From Mangrovitalea sediminis (GTDB lineage Bacteria > Pseudomonadota > Gammaproteobacteria > Pseudomonadales > Oleiphilaceae), in contig NZ_NTLB01000005.1 in the NCBI RefSeq assembly GCF_002514725.1, forward strand, positions 1 to 64,000: 64,000 nt of DNA, read 5' to 3'. The notes beneath the pieces are model-generated. The model was not told where the DNA came from, did not search any database, and worked only from the letters and a program-made list of their open reading frames with translations. Both the position numbers and the translations under genes were made by a program. Below are positions 48,960-58,240 of the stretch, piece by piece. How positions within the stretch are numbered: position 1 is the first letter of the stretch; every line of letters starts with the position of its first letter.

Positions 48960-49634
48960 TTACACCTCGTCGGGTGAGCGCAGTTCGGTCACCTGGATTC
49001 GTTTGTCGTGTTTGACGTCACGCTGTGCCGGCATTTCCGCCTTGTAGACGCCCTGATCACCAACGACCCAGGACAGCGGGCGGCGCTCTTTTCCAATGGA
49101 GTCTTGGAGCAGCATCAAACCTTGCAGGAACGCTTCCGGTCGCGGAGGGCAACCTGGCACATAAACGTCAACCGGCAGGAATTTGTCGACACCCTGAACC
49201 ACCGAGTAAATGTCGTACATGCCGCCGGAGTTGGCGCACGAGCCCATGGAGATAACCCACTTGGGTTCCAGCATCTGCTCGTAGAGGCGCTGAACGACGG
49301 GGGCCATCTTGATAAAACAGGTTCCCGCAACGACCATCAGGTCAGCCTGGCGGGGGGAGGCGCGAATAACTTCAGCCCCGAAGCGGGCGATATCGTGGGG
49401 CGCGGTGAACGCCGTCGCCATTTCAACGTAGCAGCACGAAAGACCGAAGTTATAGGGCCAGAGCGAGTTCTTGCGGCCCCAGTTAACAGCGTCGTGCAGT
49501 ATGTTTTCGAGTTTGCCGAGGAAGATGTTCTTATGAACGTGTTCTTCCATCGGGTCGCGGACGGTTTCGCTCTTTTGCATAGGGTAGCGGCCGTCAGCGG
49601 CATTCGGGTCGACATGGGTCAACGTATATTTCAT
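48960..49634 (-). CDS. nuoB: NADH:quinone oxidoreductase subunit B
   Basis: A 224-residue subunit bearing the terminal cluster N2. The tandem cysteines in [18 protein letters not shown] and [11 protein letters not shown] are the cluster ligands and follow the family. It lies about 96 bases after nuoA. Confidence 0.96.
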   Translation of the reverse strand: MKYTLTHVDPNAADGRYPMQKSETVRDPMEEHVHKNIFLGKLENILHDAVNWGRKNSLWPYNFGLSCCYVEMATAFTAPHDIARFGAEVIRASPRQADLMVVAGTCFIKMAPVVQRLYEQMLEPKWVISMGSCANSGGMYDIYSVVQGVDKFLPVDVYVPGCPPRPEAFLQGLMLLQDSIGKERRPLSWVVGDQGVYKAEMPAQRDVKHDKRIQVTELRSPDEV

Positions 49635-49730
49635 GGTGTCGCCTTAATGCAATGCCTGCAGTGTCCCTGAAAGGGGCACCGGGAAAGTGAAACTGGCGCG
49701 CCGCATAGTAAGGTGCAGCGCCTGAAACGT

Positions 49731-50165
49731 CTATTCCGCTTCTTTGATGTGCGTCATTTTTGACGCTTGCATCTTACGTCGTCTCGATTCGGGTGCCCAA
49801 TCAAGCGCGCCAATGCGCCAGAGGTAAACCAGCCCGATCAGCAGTATGGTGATAAAAACGACGGCTTCGATGTACCCGGTCCAGCCGGCTTCCCGCAGGG
49901 AAACGGCCCAGACGTAGAGAAAGAGTGCTTCAACGTCAAAGATGACGAAGAACATGGCGATTAAATAGAATTTGGCTGAAAAGCGTAAGCGTGCTCCGCC
50001 AACGGAGCTGACGCCAGACTCGAAAGGCTCGTTTTTGGCTCGCCCCCAGTCTCGCCCGCCCAACAGATAGGAAACGCCGAGCATAAAGGCGCATAGCAGA
50101 CCCACTGCGCCGAGATAAACGGCCAGCGACCAGTGTTCAGCAACGGTCTGAATGCTAGATGACAC
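49731..50165 (-). CDS. nuoA: NADH:quinone oxidoreductase subunit A
   Basis: A 144-residue membrane subunit with three helices and the conserved acidic loop after [18 protein letters not shown]. First gene of the nuo operon. The start is GTG at 50165, supported by GGAGG 9 bases upstream. Confidence 0.95.
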   Translation of the reverse strand: MSSSIQTVAEHWSLAVYLGAVGLLCAFMLGVSYLLGGRDWGRAKNEPFESGVSSVGGARLRFSAKFYLIAMFFVIFDVEALFLYVWAVSLREAGWTGYIEAVVFITILLIGLVYLWRIGALDWAPESRRRKMQASKMTHIKEAE

Positions 50166-50502
50166 GCGAACGTTCCTCCAGGACTGACAGCAAGAAGACT
50201 ATTTAGAGTGGGAAATGTGCCGGGCGACGAGTGGCCTTCGCATCGGCACCCCGCATGATAGGGCACTTATGGGACCACTGTAAATTTTACGAAAAGCTAA
50301 TTGATGATCGAGATTATCCTGTTTTTCCCGGAAAACTGTGCAATCTGGTTGTTTTGTCGCCGCTTTTCCTGGAGCGGCGAATGTCGGTTATGCGCTTTGC
50401 CCACTCCCTCGTTATAATAAGCGACCCTCGAACCGGCACTTCGTCTTAAGGCGATAAGCTGCCGATCTGATTTTGCTGATACCCGATCTACAGGATGACC
50501 TG
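50166..50502. other. Divergent control region between nuoA and gltX
   Basis: No gene is seen. It holds a good minus-strand promoter for nuo (50255-50284) and a TATAAT box at 50413-50418 for gltX that lacks a clear -35. Confidence 0.6.
50255..50284 (-). promoter_or_regulatory. Probable sigma-70 promoter of the nuo operon
   Basis: On the minus strand TTTACA, an 18-base spacer, then TATCAT; each hexamer matches the consensus at five of six positions. The transcript would start near 50248, giving a leader of about 80 bases before nuoA. Confidence 0.6.
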
Positions 50503-51987
50503 ATGACAGTCCGCACCCGTATCGCGCCTTCCCCTACTGGTGACCCTCACGTGGGCACCGCCTATATCGCGTTGTTTAACCAGTGCTTTGCACGGCAACA
50601 CGGTGGCCAGTTCATTTTGCGGATCGAGGATACCGATCAAGTGCGCAGTACCGAGTCGTCAGAGCAGGATATTCTCCGTGCGCTGCGTTGGCTGGGATTG
50701 CAGTGGGATGAAGGCCCGGATGTGGGTGGACCCCATGCACCCTATCGCCAGTCGGAGCGTGGCGACATCTATCGTGAGCACGCGATGCAGCTCGTGGAAA
50801 AAGGGTATGCCTTTTACTGTTTCCGGTCGCCTGAAGAGTTGGACGAGATTCGCGAAACACGTAAGGCGCAAGGCCTGAATCCCGGGATCAAGGGTGATCT
50901 GGAACTTCCTGCCGATGAGGTGGAGCGTCGTTTGGCGGCGGGTGAGCCTTTCGTGATTCGCATGAAAGTGCCGGATGAAGGTGTTTGTGTCATTGAAGAT
51001 ATGCTGCGCGGACGCATCGAAATAGATTGGGCGCAGGTGGATTGCCAGGTGCTTCTCAAGTCTGATGGGATGCCGACATATCACCTTGCGAACATCGTTG
51101 ACGACCATCTCATGGGTATCACGCATGTTATTCGCGGAGAGGAGTGGATCCCGTCTGCGCCCAAGCATCAGCTGCTCTACCAGTATTTCGGCTGGGATAT
51201 GCCGGTCCTGTGCCATATGCCGTTGTTGCGTAACCCCGATAAGAGCAAGCTGTCCAAGCGTAAGAATCCCACCAGCATCAATTTTTATGAGCGGATGGGC
51301 TTTCTGCCAGAGGCTGTGCTGAACTATCTCGGGCGAATGGGATGGTCTATGCCGGATGAGCGTGAAAAGTTCTCTCTCGACGACATGATCACGCATTTCG
51401 ATATCAATCGGGTGTCCCTGGGCGGCCCCATCTTCGATGTCGAGAAGCTGCGCTGGTTAAACAGCGTTTGGATTCGCGAGAGCCTCGATGACGAACAGTT
51501 TGTTGCCCGGATCAAGGCGTGGTGGTTGAATCGGGAGCGGATGATGCCGCTGGTGCCCCATATCAAGAGTCGGGTGGATGTCTTTAGCGACATAGTGCCG
51601 CTGTCCGCGTTCATGTTCTCCGGCATGCTGGAACTGACGCCCGCACATTTCGAGCAGTCCAAGCTTGAGGAGGCTGAGTTGCGGCGGGTTCTACAGTTTT
51701 CCCTGTGGAAGCTCGAAGCGTTGCGTGACTGGACCAAGGACAATATCTTTGGCGACATTAAAGGTCTGGCCAAGGGGATGGGGCTCAAATTGGGGGACTT
51801 CATGTTCCCGATCTTCGTGGCCATCGCCGGCACGCCCAATAGCTGGTCGGTAATGGAATCCATGGAAATGCTGGGGCCCGATATGACTCGGGCGCGTCTG
51901 CGTCATGCACTGAATGTGGTGGGCGGTTTCTCCAAGAAGGAAACCAAGAAAGTGGAGAAGGAGTACGCGTCGCTGATCGCTTCTTGA
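50503..51987 (+). CDS. gltX: Glutamyl-tRNA synthetase
   Basis: A 494-residue class I synthetase that charges tRNA-Glu. HIGH-like motif [13 protein letters not shown] at residues 8-20 and KMSKS-like SKLSKRKN near residue 250. The full catalytic and anticodon-binding domains are present. Start 50503 gives [14 protein letters not shown] tRNA-Glu gene lies 185 bases downstream. Confidence 0.96.
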   Translation: MTVRTRIAPSPTGDPHVGTAYIALFNQCFARQHGGQFILRIEDTDQVRSTESSEQDILRALRWLGLQWDEGPDVGGPHAPYRQSERGDIYREHAMQLVEKGYAFYCFRSPEELDEIRETRKAQGLNPGIKGDLELPADEVERRLAAGEPFVIRMKVPDEGVCVIEDMLRGRIEIDWAQVDCQVLLKSDGMPTYHLANIVDDHLMGITHVIRGEEWIPSAPKHQLLYQYFGWDMPVLCHMPLLRNPDKSKLSKRKNPTSINFYERMGFLPEAVLNYLGRMGWSMPDEREKFSLDDMITHFDINRVSLGGPIFDVEKLRWLNSVWIRESLDDEQFVARIKAWWLNRERMMPLVPHIKSRVDVFSDIVPLSAFMFSGMLELTPAHFEQSKLEEAELRRVLQFSLWKLEALRDWTKDNIFGDIKGLAKGMGLKLGDFMFPIFVAIAGTPNSWSVMESMEMLGPDMTRARLRHALNVVGGFSKKETKKVEKEYASLIAS

Positions 51988-52037
51988 TCGGTTTTTACAC
52001 CTTGTTGAAAAAGTCGAATTTTTTCTAAAATAAAGGC

Positions 52038-52066
52038 TTGACGCTTGGGGGCGATCTCACTAACAT
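52038..52066 (+). promoter_or_regulatory. Promoter of the tRNA pair
   Basis: TTGACG (52038-52043), 17-base spacer, TAACAT (52061-52066), then a GC-rich discriminator ACGCCCCCG, a feature of stringently controlled stable-RNA promoters. Inverted GGGGGCG/CGCCCCC arms (52047-52053, 52068-52074) flank the -10 box. Confidence 0.7.
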
Positions 52067-52085
52067 ACGCCCCCGTTAATGCAGT

Positions 52086-52161
52086 GGGGCCATAGCTCAG
52101 CTGGGAGAGCGCAACGCTGGCAGCGTTGAGGTCAGGAGTTCGATCCTCCTTGGCTCCACCA
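52086..52161 (+). tRNA. tRNA-Ala (anticodon GGC)
   Basis: A 76-nt cloverleaf with acceptor GGGGCCA/TGGCTCC, D arm GCTC-AGCTGGGA-GAGC, anticodon arm CAACG-CTGGCAG-CGTTG, T arm AGGAG-TTCGATC-CTCCT and an encoded CCA end. It reads GCC codons. Confidence 0.97.
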
Positions 52162-52171
52162 TTTTTCTCTA

Positions 52172-52247
52172 GTCCCCTTCGTCTAGAGGCCTAGGACACC
52201 GCCCTTTCACGGCGGTAACAGGGGTTCGACTCCCCTAGGGGACGCCA
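52172..52247 (+). tRNA. tRNA-Glu (anticodon TTC)
   Basis: A 76-nt cloverleaf with acceptor GTCCCCT/AGGGGAC, anticodon stem CCGCC/GGCGG around CTTTCAC, T arm GGGGTTCGACTCCCC and an encoded CCA. It follows tRNA-Ala by 10 bases and must share its transcript. Confidence 0.97.
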
Positions 52248-52280
52248 TCTTTTCTGCTCGGTTCCGAAGATGTGTGGTTT

Positions 52281-52313
52281 AGCTGAACTGCAGAGAGATA
52301 AGCAGGTTCAGCT
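52281..52313 (+). terminator. Terminator of the tRNA transcript
   Basis: AGCTGAACTGC (52281-52291) pairs with GCAGGTTCAGCT (52302-52313), with one unpaired G, and is followed by GACAGTTTTACATTTT. No gene lies between here and 52518. Confidence 0.6.
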
Positions 52314-52517
52314 GACAGTTTTACATTTTCCTCTTTGCTGTTTTCCTTCCTCTCGCCCTATTGCGCCTGATGATTGCCGTGCGTCTACTCTGCCTCCCTG
52401 GCTTTTACCTGGCGTCGGTCCTGCTACCTTTGCGTTTGTTCGTTGTCACGGGGAAGTTTTAGCGAGGTTGGGGCGCCAGATCGCGGTTCGGCTGTCGCTT
52501 GGCATGCGTCAGCCGTA

Positions 52518-53369
52518 TTATCGTTCGGCGATAGCGCCTTTGCCGACACCTTCGTAAGCTTTGACGCGAATAGTGGAGCCCGGAAACTGCTTTTTGCAGC
52601 TCTCCGCGAGGTGATTGGCGATCCATTCCACCGTTGAATCGGTATCGATCAGATAGACCTGTGACTCCGGAAGCGATAGCTCGAACTCACCTTGTTCCGA
52701 TTCATAAGCGAAATGCACGTATGAAACGCCGTCTTTCGCGAAGTGATCGGTGATATCTTCGCGGGTTCCGATATAGATATCACGCCAGCGTTCTGCCCAT
52801 TCGTTCTCGAGAGCGGTGTCCCGTTCACCGTCGCGCCAGATGCCGATCGGTGATCGGTGTCCGTGGGCGATCCGCTGACAGTTGCCAAGGTGCTTCTTTA
52901 GGCCGTGCACGTATTGGTAGCTGGGGCCGGGGATCTCTTCTTCCCGCAGCTGAATATGTACGCTACTGACATTCTCCGGCAGGATGGCTTTCAGTTCGGT
53001 TTCCAGCCAGGCTGCGACGTCGCTCAGGGTAACCTCTGCGGCGGCCAGGAACATCAGTGCCTGCCGGGGTGAGCGTAGCTGGATGGTACTCTTGTCCGCG
53101 TTGTGCCAGGTCAGTGATACCGGATCCCCTTCGGTATGTATCGATAATCCTGACGTCTGTACGGGAATGACCAGCCGATGGTCGATTTCTTCGTCGATCA
53201 GTTGCTTGATGACCCGTTTGACATGGCTGAAATCAAAGAGCATGCCTTGTTCGTCCAGCTCTCCACCCAACTCCAGATCGACGATCCAGCTTTGACCGAG
53301 CAGGCCTCTACGGGTGTCGAGGTAGGCGAAATCAATTACAGTGAGGCTATCAACGAACAGTCGGTTCAT
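52518..53369 (-). CDS. Tandem PTPS-domain protein (6-carboxytetrahydropterin synthase-like)
   Basis: A 283-residue protein with two 6-pyruvoyl-tetrahydropterin synthase (QueD-like) domains. Domain 1 (1-75) keeps the DFSHVKRVIKQLIDEEIDHRLV core but has lost the zinc histidines (FAYLD and LGQS where H and HGH are expected). Domain 2 (135-283) has H155, C164 and the HGH pair H169/H171 that would bind zinc and act in catalysis, plus TDSTVEWIANHLAES and a C-terminal YEGVGKG. It could make a pterin or queuosine precursor; no other que gene is nearby. Confidence 0.82.
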   Translation of the reverse strand: MNRLFVDSLTVIDFAYLDTRRGLLGQSWIVDLELGGELDEQGMLFDFSHVKRVIKQLIDEEIDHRLVIPVQTSGLSIHTEGDPVSLTWHNADKSTIQLRSPRQALMFLAAAEVTLSDVAAWLETELKAILPENVSSVHIQLREEEIPGPSYQYVHGLKKHLGNCQRIAHGHRSPIGIWRDGERDTALENEWAERWRDIYIGTREDITDHFAKDGVSYVHFAYESEQGEFELSLPESQVYLIDTDSTVEWIANHLAESCKKQFPGSTIRVKAYEGVGKGAIAER

Positions 53370-53460
53370 AAGAGGCGTTGGGGCTCAAGGACATCAATGG
53401 TGACGCGCATTTTACCAGAACTCACTCGACGTCGGGCGACGCATTTTGCAGGGCGGGCCC

Positions 53461-54174
53461 ATGCGGTCTGATATTCCGGTGCTGATATTGGCCGCAGGTG
53501 CCTCTTCCCGCATGGGATGCCCCAAGCAGTTGTTGACGCTGGGAGGAAGGACATTGCTTGACTCTGTGATTGCGCTGGCCAGGGGCGTGAGTTGTTCGGT
53601 TTGGGTTGTCACCGGGTGCCGGGGCCCTCTGATTCGCTACCGTACCCAAGTGCGACCACATCATTGGGTGCACAATGCTGAATGGGCCTCGGGTATGGCG
53701 TCGTCGCTGCAAGCCGGGCTGAAGGCGCTGCCGGTGAAAAGTCCCGGCGTGCTGGTGTTGTTGGTGGATCAGCCTGGAGTTGCGCAGGCCCATCTGCGGG
53801 ACCTGCTTGCAGCGGCTGAACGTAAACCGGACAGCGCCATCGCTTCGGGACTGAACGGGCGCCCGGTCGTCCCGGCGTATCTGCCGTCCAGGATGTGGCC
53901 CTCGATAGCGTCACTGCGGGGTGACGTTGGCGCCAGAGCTCTCTTGTCGAAGGTTGATCCTTACATTATCCCTTGTCCGGCTGCCGGGCTTGATCTGGAT
54001 ACACCCTCGGATTGGAGGGCGATACGTTACAGTAGTTCACAGAGTGAAATTGCACGTCCGGACGATTCATTGGCTACATTGGATAAGGATAGCTCAGATA
54101 AGTCCTTAAAAGCGGGCCATCCGTATAGGGATAAAGGGAAGTCAGGCGGCAGCGAGTGCTTACCCTGCCATTGA
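53461..54174 (+). CDS. MobA-like nucleotidyltransferase (MocA family)
   Basis: A 237-residue NTP transferase. Signature LAAGASSRMGCPKQLL at residues 7-22 binds the nucleotide, and LVDQPG is the usual metal and sugar or cofactor loop. MocA attaches CMP to molybdopterin for xanthine-dehydrogenase-type enzymes. No molybdoenzyme is next to it. The last 40 residues are a polar tail rich in Ser, Lys and Asp with a final CLPCH, which is not part of the fold. Confidence 0.85.
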   Translation: MRSDIPVLILAAGASSRMGCPKQLLTLGGRTLLDSVIALARGVSCSVWVVTGCRGPLIRYRTQVRPHHWVHNAEWASGMASSLQAGLKALPVKSPGVLVLLVDQPGVAQAHLRDLLAAAERKPDSAIASGLNGRPVVPAYLPSRMWPSIASLRGDVGARALLSKVDPYIIPCPAAGLDLDTPSDWRAIRYSSSQSEIARPDDSLATLDKDSSDKSLKAGHPYRDKGKSGGSECLPCH

Positions 54175-54223
54175 TGCTGGCTTTCGAATGATAACAATAA
54201 ATTCCGGCTCTAAGGCGTTGATC

Positions 54224-57058
54224 ATGGTTCAGCTGTTGCAGCTTTTTGCCGCAGTGCTTTGGGTGGCGGTTATTGTCGCTGCTCTGAGGCAGCTTTGGAA
54301 AAGTCCCGATGGTTGGGTCAAGAACCGTTGGTTGGTGCTGGAAGCGCTGACGCCACCTCTGGCGATGGTGCTGGTTGCCGCCGTCACCAAGGAGCGGTTG
54401 GTGGTCGATCTGGCTTTCGCCCTCGGGCTTCTGGCGAATCTGTTGGTGTGGCGTCGGCAGGCGTCGTTGTTGTCCCGCGCCGTGGCAGCCGGGTCGGCGC
54501 AGGAACGCTTGGAGTGGCTCGACCACCTGGTCGATAGCGCCTACGAAGGCGTCTATCTGGTCGACCCTGAAGGGATGTGTTACGTCGACGTCAATCCCAG
54601 CGGTGCTGCGGCATTGCAGTACCGTACCGAACAAATGCGCAATATGGCCATCAGCGTGGTGCACCCGCGGGAGGACGAGCCGGTTTCGGCGGCGATTCGG
54701 CAGGTTGCCGAATCCGGTCTGAGGCACACGATCTCTACCTATGCCACGCGTCGTGACGGTCGGGAATCATTCGTTGAGATTACGTTGTCACGGATTTCCC
54801 GGAATGGTCGCGGCCTGGTGTTGGCCGTCGGGCGAGATCTGACACGATGGCAGGTTCACAGCCAGAAGGTTGAGCGTCTCAATCGTCATCTTCTTCTCAG
54901 TAGCCAGGTCAATCGAGCCATCAACCGGGAGGCTGACGAGGCAGAACTTTTTCAGCGTGTTTGTGATATCGCCGTGGAATACGGTGAATGTCAACTGGCT
55001 TGGTTTGGCTGGCTGAAGGACGGTGAAGTCGAGCCGGTCTGTTTCTCTGTTGCCGGTAACGAGGCCGTTGAATTGCAGTCACTTGCGGTACGCGTTGGAA
55101 ATCAAAGCCTGATACCGCTGGATCGTGCGCTGAGCAGTCTCAATGTTGCCTGGGAGAATACGAGCCGGGGGTTAGGCTCTTTCCCCTTGGCCCAAGAGGT
55201 TCAATCTGTGGCCGCGCTACCTATTGTCCGGCGCCAGGAGGTGGTTGCTGCACTGGTTTTGTGCGCCAGGGTCGAGGATACCTTCGGCGACGATATGAGA
55301 AAGCTGCTCCAGAACCTGAGCGAGGATCTGAGTCGCGCTGTTCAGGCTCGCTATGTCGAACGTCAGCGGCGACTGGCAGATCGTCAGGTGCGCCTATTGT
55401 CCAGTGCGGTGGAGCAGAGCGCAGATGCTGTGTCGATGCTCGATGTCGATGGCGTTATCCAGTACGTTAATCCGCGGTTTACTGACTTGACGGGGTATTC
55501 CGATACAGAAATTGTCGGTCATTCCCCCAGAATGCTTTGTTACGACGAGGAAGAGGCCGCTAAGTTCGACAAGATCTTCGATGACCTCAAGCAGGGGCGT
55601 CAGTGGCGAGGGGAGTTGCGCAAACGGCGTAAGAGCGGTCAGGAGTTCTGGTGTATGGATACGCTGTCGCCGATCCGTGACCGGGAAGGGGTGATTACCC
55701 AGTATGTCTCGACCTCTGAAGACTACACGGCGCTTAAACGGGCCCAGGAAAAGATCCAGGAACTCGTCTTCTACGACCCCCTGACGGAATTGCCGAATCG
55801 GCGTTTGCTGCTTGAACGCCTGCGTGCCGCCGTGATCTCCACCGGCCGCGAAGGGGGTGTCATGGCCGTATTGCTGCTGGATATGGACCGCTTCAAGACA
55901 TTGAACGATACCTTGGGGCATCACTATGGGGATCGGCTGCTGAAAGTGGCAGCGCAGCGCTTGCAAGGGCTCTTGCGGGATAACGACACCCTGGCCCGGC
56001 TCGGCGGGGATGAGTTTGCACTGGTGCTGGGGCGCCTGGAGCACAGCCATGATGCCGCCTATGTTGCCGAGCGGGTTCTTGAGGTCATGCGGGAGCCGGT
56101 CGAACTGGATAATCTGGTATTTTCCGGCTCGGTGAGCGTTGGGGTGGCGATTTGTCCCATGGATGGCGTGGATGCCGGGGAACTGCTGCGCAAGGCCGAC
56201 ATTGCCATGTACCACGCAAAATCCCAGGGACGGGATAATTTTCAGTATTTCACCGCTGACATCAATCGTACGGCCGTCGAACTTGTGGCGCTTGAACACC
56301 GCCTAAAACATGCTGTGCGCACAGAACAGCTGCAACCCTACTATCAGCCAATTTGGGATGTCCGGGGACAGGTAATCGGTGTCGAAGCGTTGGCGCGCTG
56401 GCGGGACAGCGATGGCGAGATGGTGTCTCCGGCGGTCTTTATTCCAATGGCCGAGGAAGTGGGGTTGATGGAAGCGCTGGGGGCAATGATTCTGCGGCAG
56501 GCCTGCCGGGATATTGCGGCGCTACAGCCTGAGCCCGGTGCGCCGCCCCTGTTTTTGTCGGTGAATCTTTCTACTCACCAATTCAAGCGGGCGGACCACC
56601 TTCTGGAAGTCCTTCATCAGGCGCTGGCAGAGTCGGGGCTGGATCCGACCCGTCTTGAGCTTGAAATCACCGAGAGTATGTTGGTGCAGGATGTGGATCA
56701 GGCCTTGAGCGTCATGGAGCGGGTGAGGGCGTTGGGTATACGCTTGGCGATTGACGACTTCGGTACCGGTTATTCCTCGCTGAACTACTTGAGCCGGTTC
56801 CCGGTTGACAAGTTAAAGATTGATAAGAGCTTTGTCGATGATGTTCTTGAATCCAGAGGGAAAATGATTGCATCGGCAATCATAGCGCTGGGCAGCCGGC
56901 TGGGTATGCGCGTGGTGGCGGAAGGTGTGGAGTCTGAACGGCAGATGGTACTTTTGCACGAAGAGGGCTGTGAGCAGTTCCAAGGCTTCCTGGTGGCACC
57001 GGCCCTGGAAATTGAGGAACTGAAGGCGTTCCTCGCGTCCCGTGAGCTGTTCAGTTAG
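54224..57058 (+). CDS. GGDEF/EAL c-di-GMP protein with PAS and GAF domains
   Basis: About 944 residues. N-terminal membrane helices (to about residue 75), PAS, GAF (with two WFGWLKDGEV-like strands), second PAS (MLDVDGVIQYVNPRFTDLTGYS), then GGDEF with an intact GGDEF loop and an RDND inhibitory site five residues before it, and EAL with GVEALARW, EITESM, DDFGTGYSSL, KIDKSFV and EGVES. Both synthesis and breakdown of c-di-GMP are possible by motif. ATG 54224 has TAAGG upstream; ATG 54188 would add 12 residues. The gene ends in a strong hairpin shared with the convergent cluster. Confidence 0.92.
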   Translation: MVQLLQLFAAVLWVAVIVAALRQLWKSPDGWVKNRWLVLEALTPPLAMVLVAAVTKERLVVDLAFALGLLANLLVWRRQASLLSRAVAAGSAQERLEWLDHLVDSAYEGVYLVDPEGMCYVDVNPSGAAALQYRTEQMRNMAISVVHPREDEPVSAAIRQVAESGLRHTISTYATRRDGRESFVEITLSRISRNGRGLVLAVGRDLTRWQVHSQKVERLNRHLLLSSQVNRAINREADEAELFQRVCDIAVEYGECQLAWFGWLKDGEVEPVCFSVAGNEAVELQSLAVRVGNQSLIPLDRALSSLNVAWENTSRGLGSFPLAQEVQSVAALPIVRRQEVVAALVLCARVEDTFGDDMRKLLQNLSEDLSRAVQARYVERQRRLADRQVRLLSSAVEQSADAVSMLDVDGVIQYVNPRFTDLTGYSDTEIVGHSPRMLCYDEEEAAKFDKIFDDLKQGRQWRGELRKRRKSGQEFWCMDTLSPIRDREGVITQYVSTSEDYTALKRAQEKIQELVFYDPLTELPNRRLLLERLRAAVISTGREGGVMAVLLLDMDRFKTLNDTLGHHYGDRLLKVAAQRLQGLLRDNDTLARLGGDEFALVLGRLEHSHDAAYVAERVLEVMREPVELDNLVFSGSVSVGVAICPMDGVDAGELLRKADIAMYHAKSQGRDNFQYFTADINRTAVELVALEHRLKHAVRTEQLQPYYQPIWDVRGQVIGVEALARWRDSDGEMVSPAVFIPMAEEVGLMEALGAMILRQACRDIAALQPEPGAPPLFLSVNLSTHQFKRADHLLEVLHQALAESGLDPTRLELEITESMLVQDVDQALSVMERVRALGIRLAIDDFGTGYSSLNYLSRFPVDKLKIDKSFVDDVLESRGKMIASAIIALGSRLGMRVVAEGVESERQMVLLHEEGCEQFQGFLVAPALEIEELKAFLASRELFS

Positions 57059-57085
57059 CGCTGGAAAGCGTTCCGGCGCTAACTG
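57052..57085. terminator. Hairpin between convergent genes
   Basis: Perfect 10-bp arms CAGTTAGCGC (57052-57061) and GCGCTAACTG (57076-57085), with an inner GGAA-AGCG-TTCC stem. It includes the GGDEF/EAL stop codon and lies 11 bases before the end of the opposite gene. Likely bidirectional. Confidence 0.55.
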
Positions 57086-57095
57086 AAAGTCAAGC

Positions 57096-58175
57096 TTAGA
57101 GAATCCCCGCCAGCCAGGCGATACCTACCGAGAATATCCCGATACTGATAGCCAGGGCGATGGTATAGGCTTTCGTCGTGGCTGAACGCTGCTGCTTCAG
57201 GTAGAGATCGATGGTGCGCTGCGAAATCTCCTCGGCAGTTTCCCGGGAAATATCGTGGGCCTGCTGGATCGCCTCCGACTGCAGCGTTTGCCAAAATTCG
57301 GTGTCGATCGTCTGAACAGCGGTTATGTGGTCTTTCAGTTGATCCAATGATTCCTGGCTGAACCCACCGCCACCACCTTGTTTGGCAAGGTCGCGCCGAA
57401 ACTCCTCAAGCTGACCGGCAATGCTGACGGAGACGTCGGCGGCAATCTCATCCTTGAGTGTTGCGGTACGGCGCTCGAAATCGTCCCTTATTTCATCCAG
57501 TCGCGTTTGCAGTTCTGTGTCACGTTTGCGCTCGGCATCCTCGAGGATGCGCTTGACGTGATCGTACTGTTCATCGAACAGACTGCTCAGCAGTTCGTGC
57601 AACCGGTTGTTGATATGCGTTTTAACCGCGGAACGCGCAATCTGTTCGATCAGGTCGGAGGTCAGGGGCACAATGTCGTGCTGCTCGGCCTCTGGGGAAC
57701 TCATTCTCACTGTGGCTTTCACCGCCACCTCCTCATCCTCAGGTTCTGGCGCCATTTCGACACTGTCGGCCGCAGGAGGTTCCGGCAGGCTGCCTGAACT
57801 GACATCACTGTTGAGTTGTTTGAGAATCTGGTCCAGCCCGTCGCTTTGCGGCGGTTTGGTCAGAATGTTATAGACGCCGAAACGTTTGGCTTCTTCGACG
57901 AATTCCTCCGATTTCTTGGAGGTACACATGACGATAGGGATATTGGAAATCGTCGGGTTGCGCTTGATGGCCTTGGTTGCCTCGACGCCGTTCATGCCAG
58001 GCATCAGGTGATCCATGAAGATCACGTCGGGGCGGGAGTTGGACTCCAGGTAGTCGAGCGCCTCTTCAGCAGATCCCGCCATGCTGACCTGCATATCCCG
58101 ATTCTCCAGGAGCTTGCTCAACGCAAAGCGGGCTACCTTGGAGTCATCCACTAACAGCGCGTTCTTGATACCCAT
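57096..58175 (-). CDS. Receiver domain protein with C-terminal membrane anchor
   Basis: A 359-residue protein. Residues 1-125 are a complete CheY-like receiver: acidic pair D10/D11, phospho-acceptor D55 in FMDHLMPG, T85, K107. Residues 125-170 are an acidic linker. Residues 175-335 are charged helices of coiled-coil type, and residues 338-357 ([20 protein letters not shown]) are a single transmembrane helix at the very C terminus. No DNA-binding or enzymatic output domain is seen. A tail-anchored response regulator is unusual; it may couple a kinase to a membrane complex. Likely operon partner of the MORN protein upstream. Confidence 0.85.
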   Translation of the reverse strand: MGIKNALLVDDSKVARFALSKLLENRDMQVSMAGSAEEALDYLESNSRPDVIFMDHLMPGMNGVEATKAIKRNPTISNIPIVMCTSKKSEEFVEEAKRFGVYNILTKPPQSDGLDQILKQLNSDVSSGSLPEPPAADSVEMAPEPEDEEVAVKATVRMSSPEAEQHDIVPLTSDLIEQIARSAVKTHINNRLHELLSSLFDEQYDHVKRILEDAERKRDTELQTRLDEIRDDFERRTATLKDEIAADVSVSIAGQLEEFRRDLAKQGGGGGFSQESLDQLKDHITAVQTIDTEFWQTLQSEAIQQAHDISRETAEEISQRTIDLYLKQQRSATTKAYTIALAISIGIFSVGIAWLAGIL

Positions 58176-58240
58176 CTAGCAACCTCGATTATTCTGTTTT
58201 TACCCTGACAGGTCCGCCGCGGTCCCTGCGTCGTTTTTAT

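Noticed and set aside
51988-52037. AT-rich A5/T6 stretch after gltX as a terminator
   Set aside because: The A and T runs could pair weakly but there is no GC stem; it looks more like an UP-type element before the tRNA promoter.
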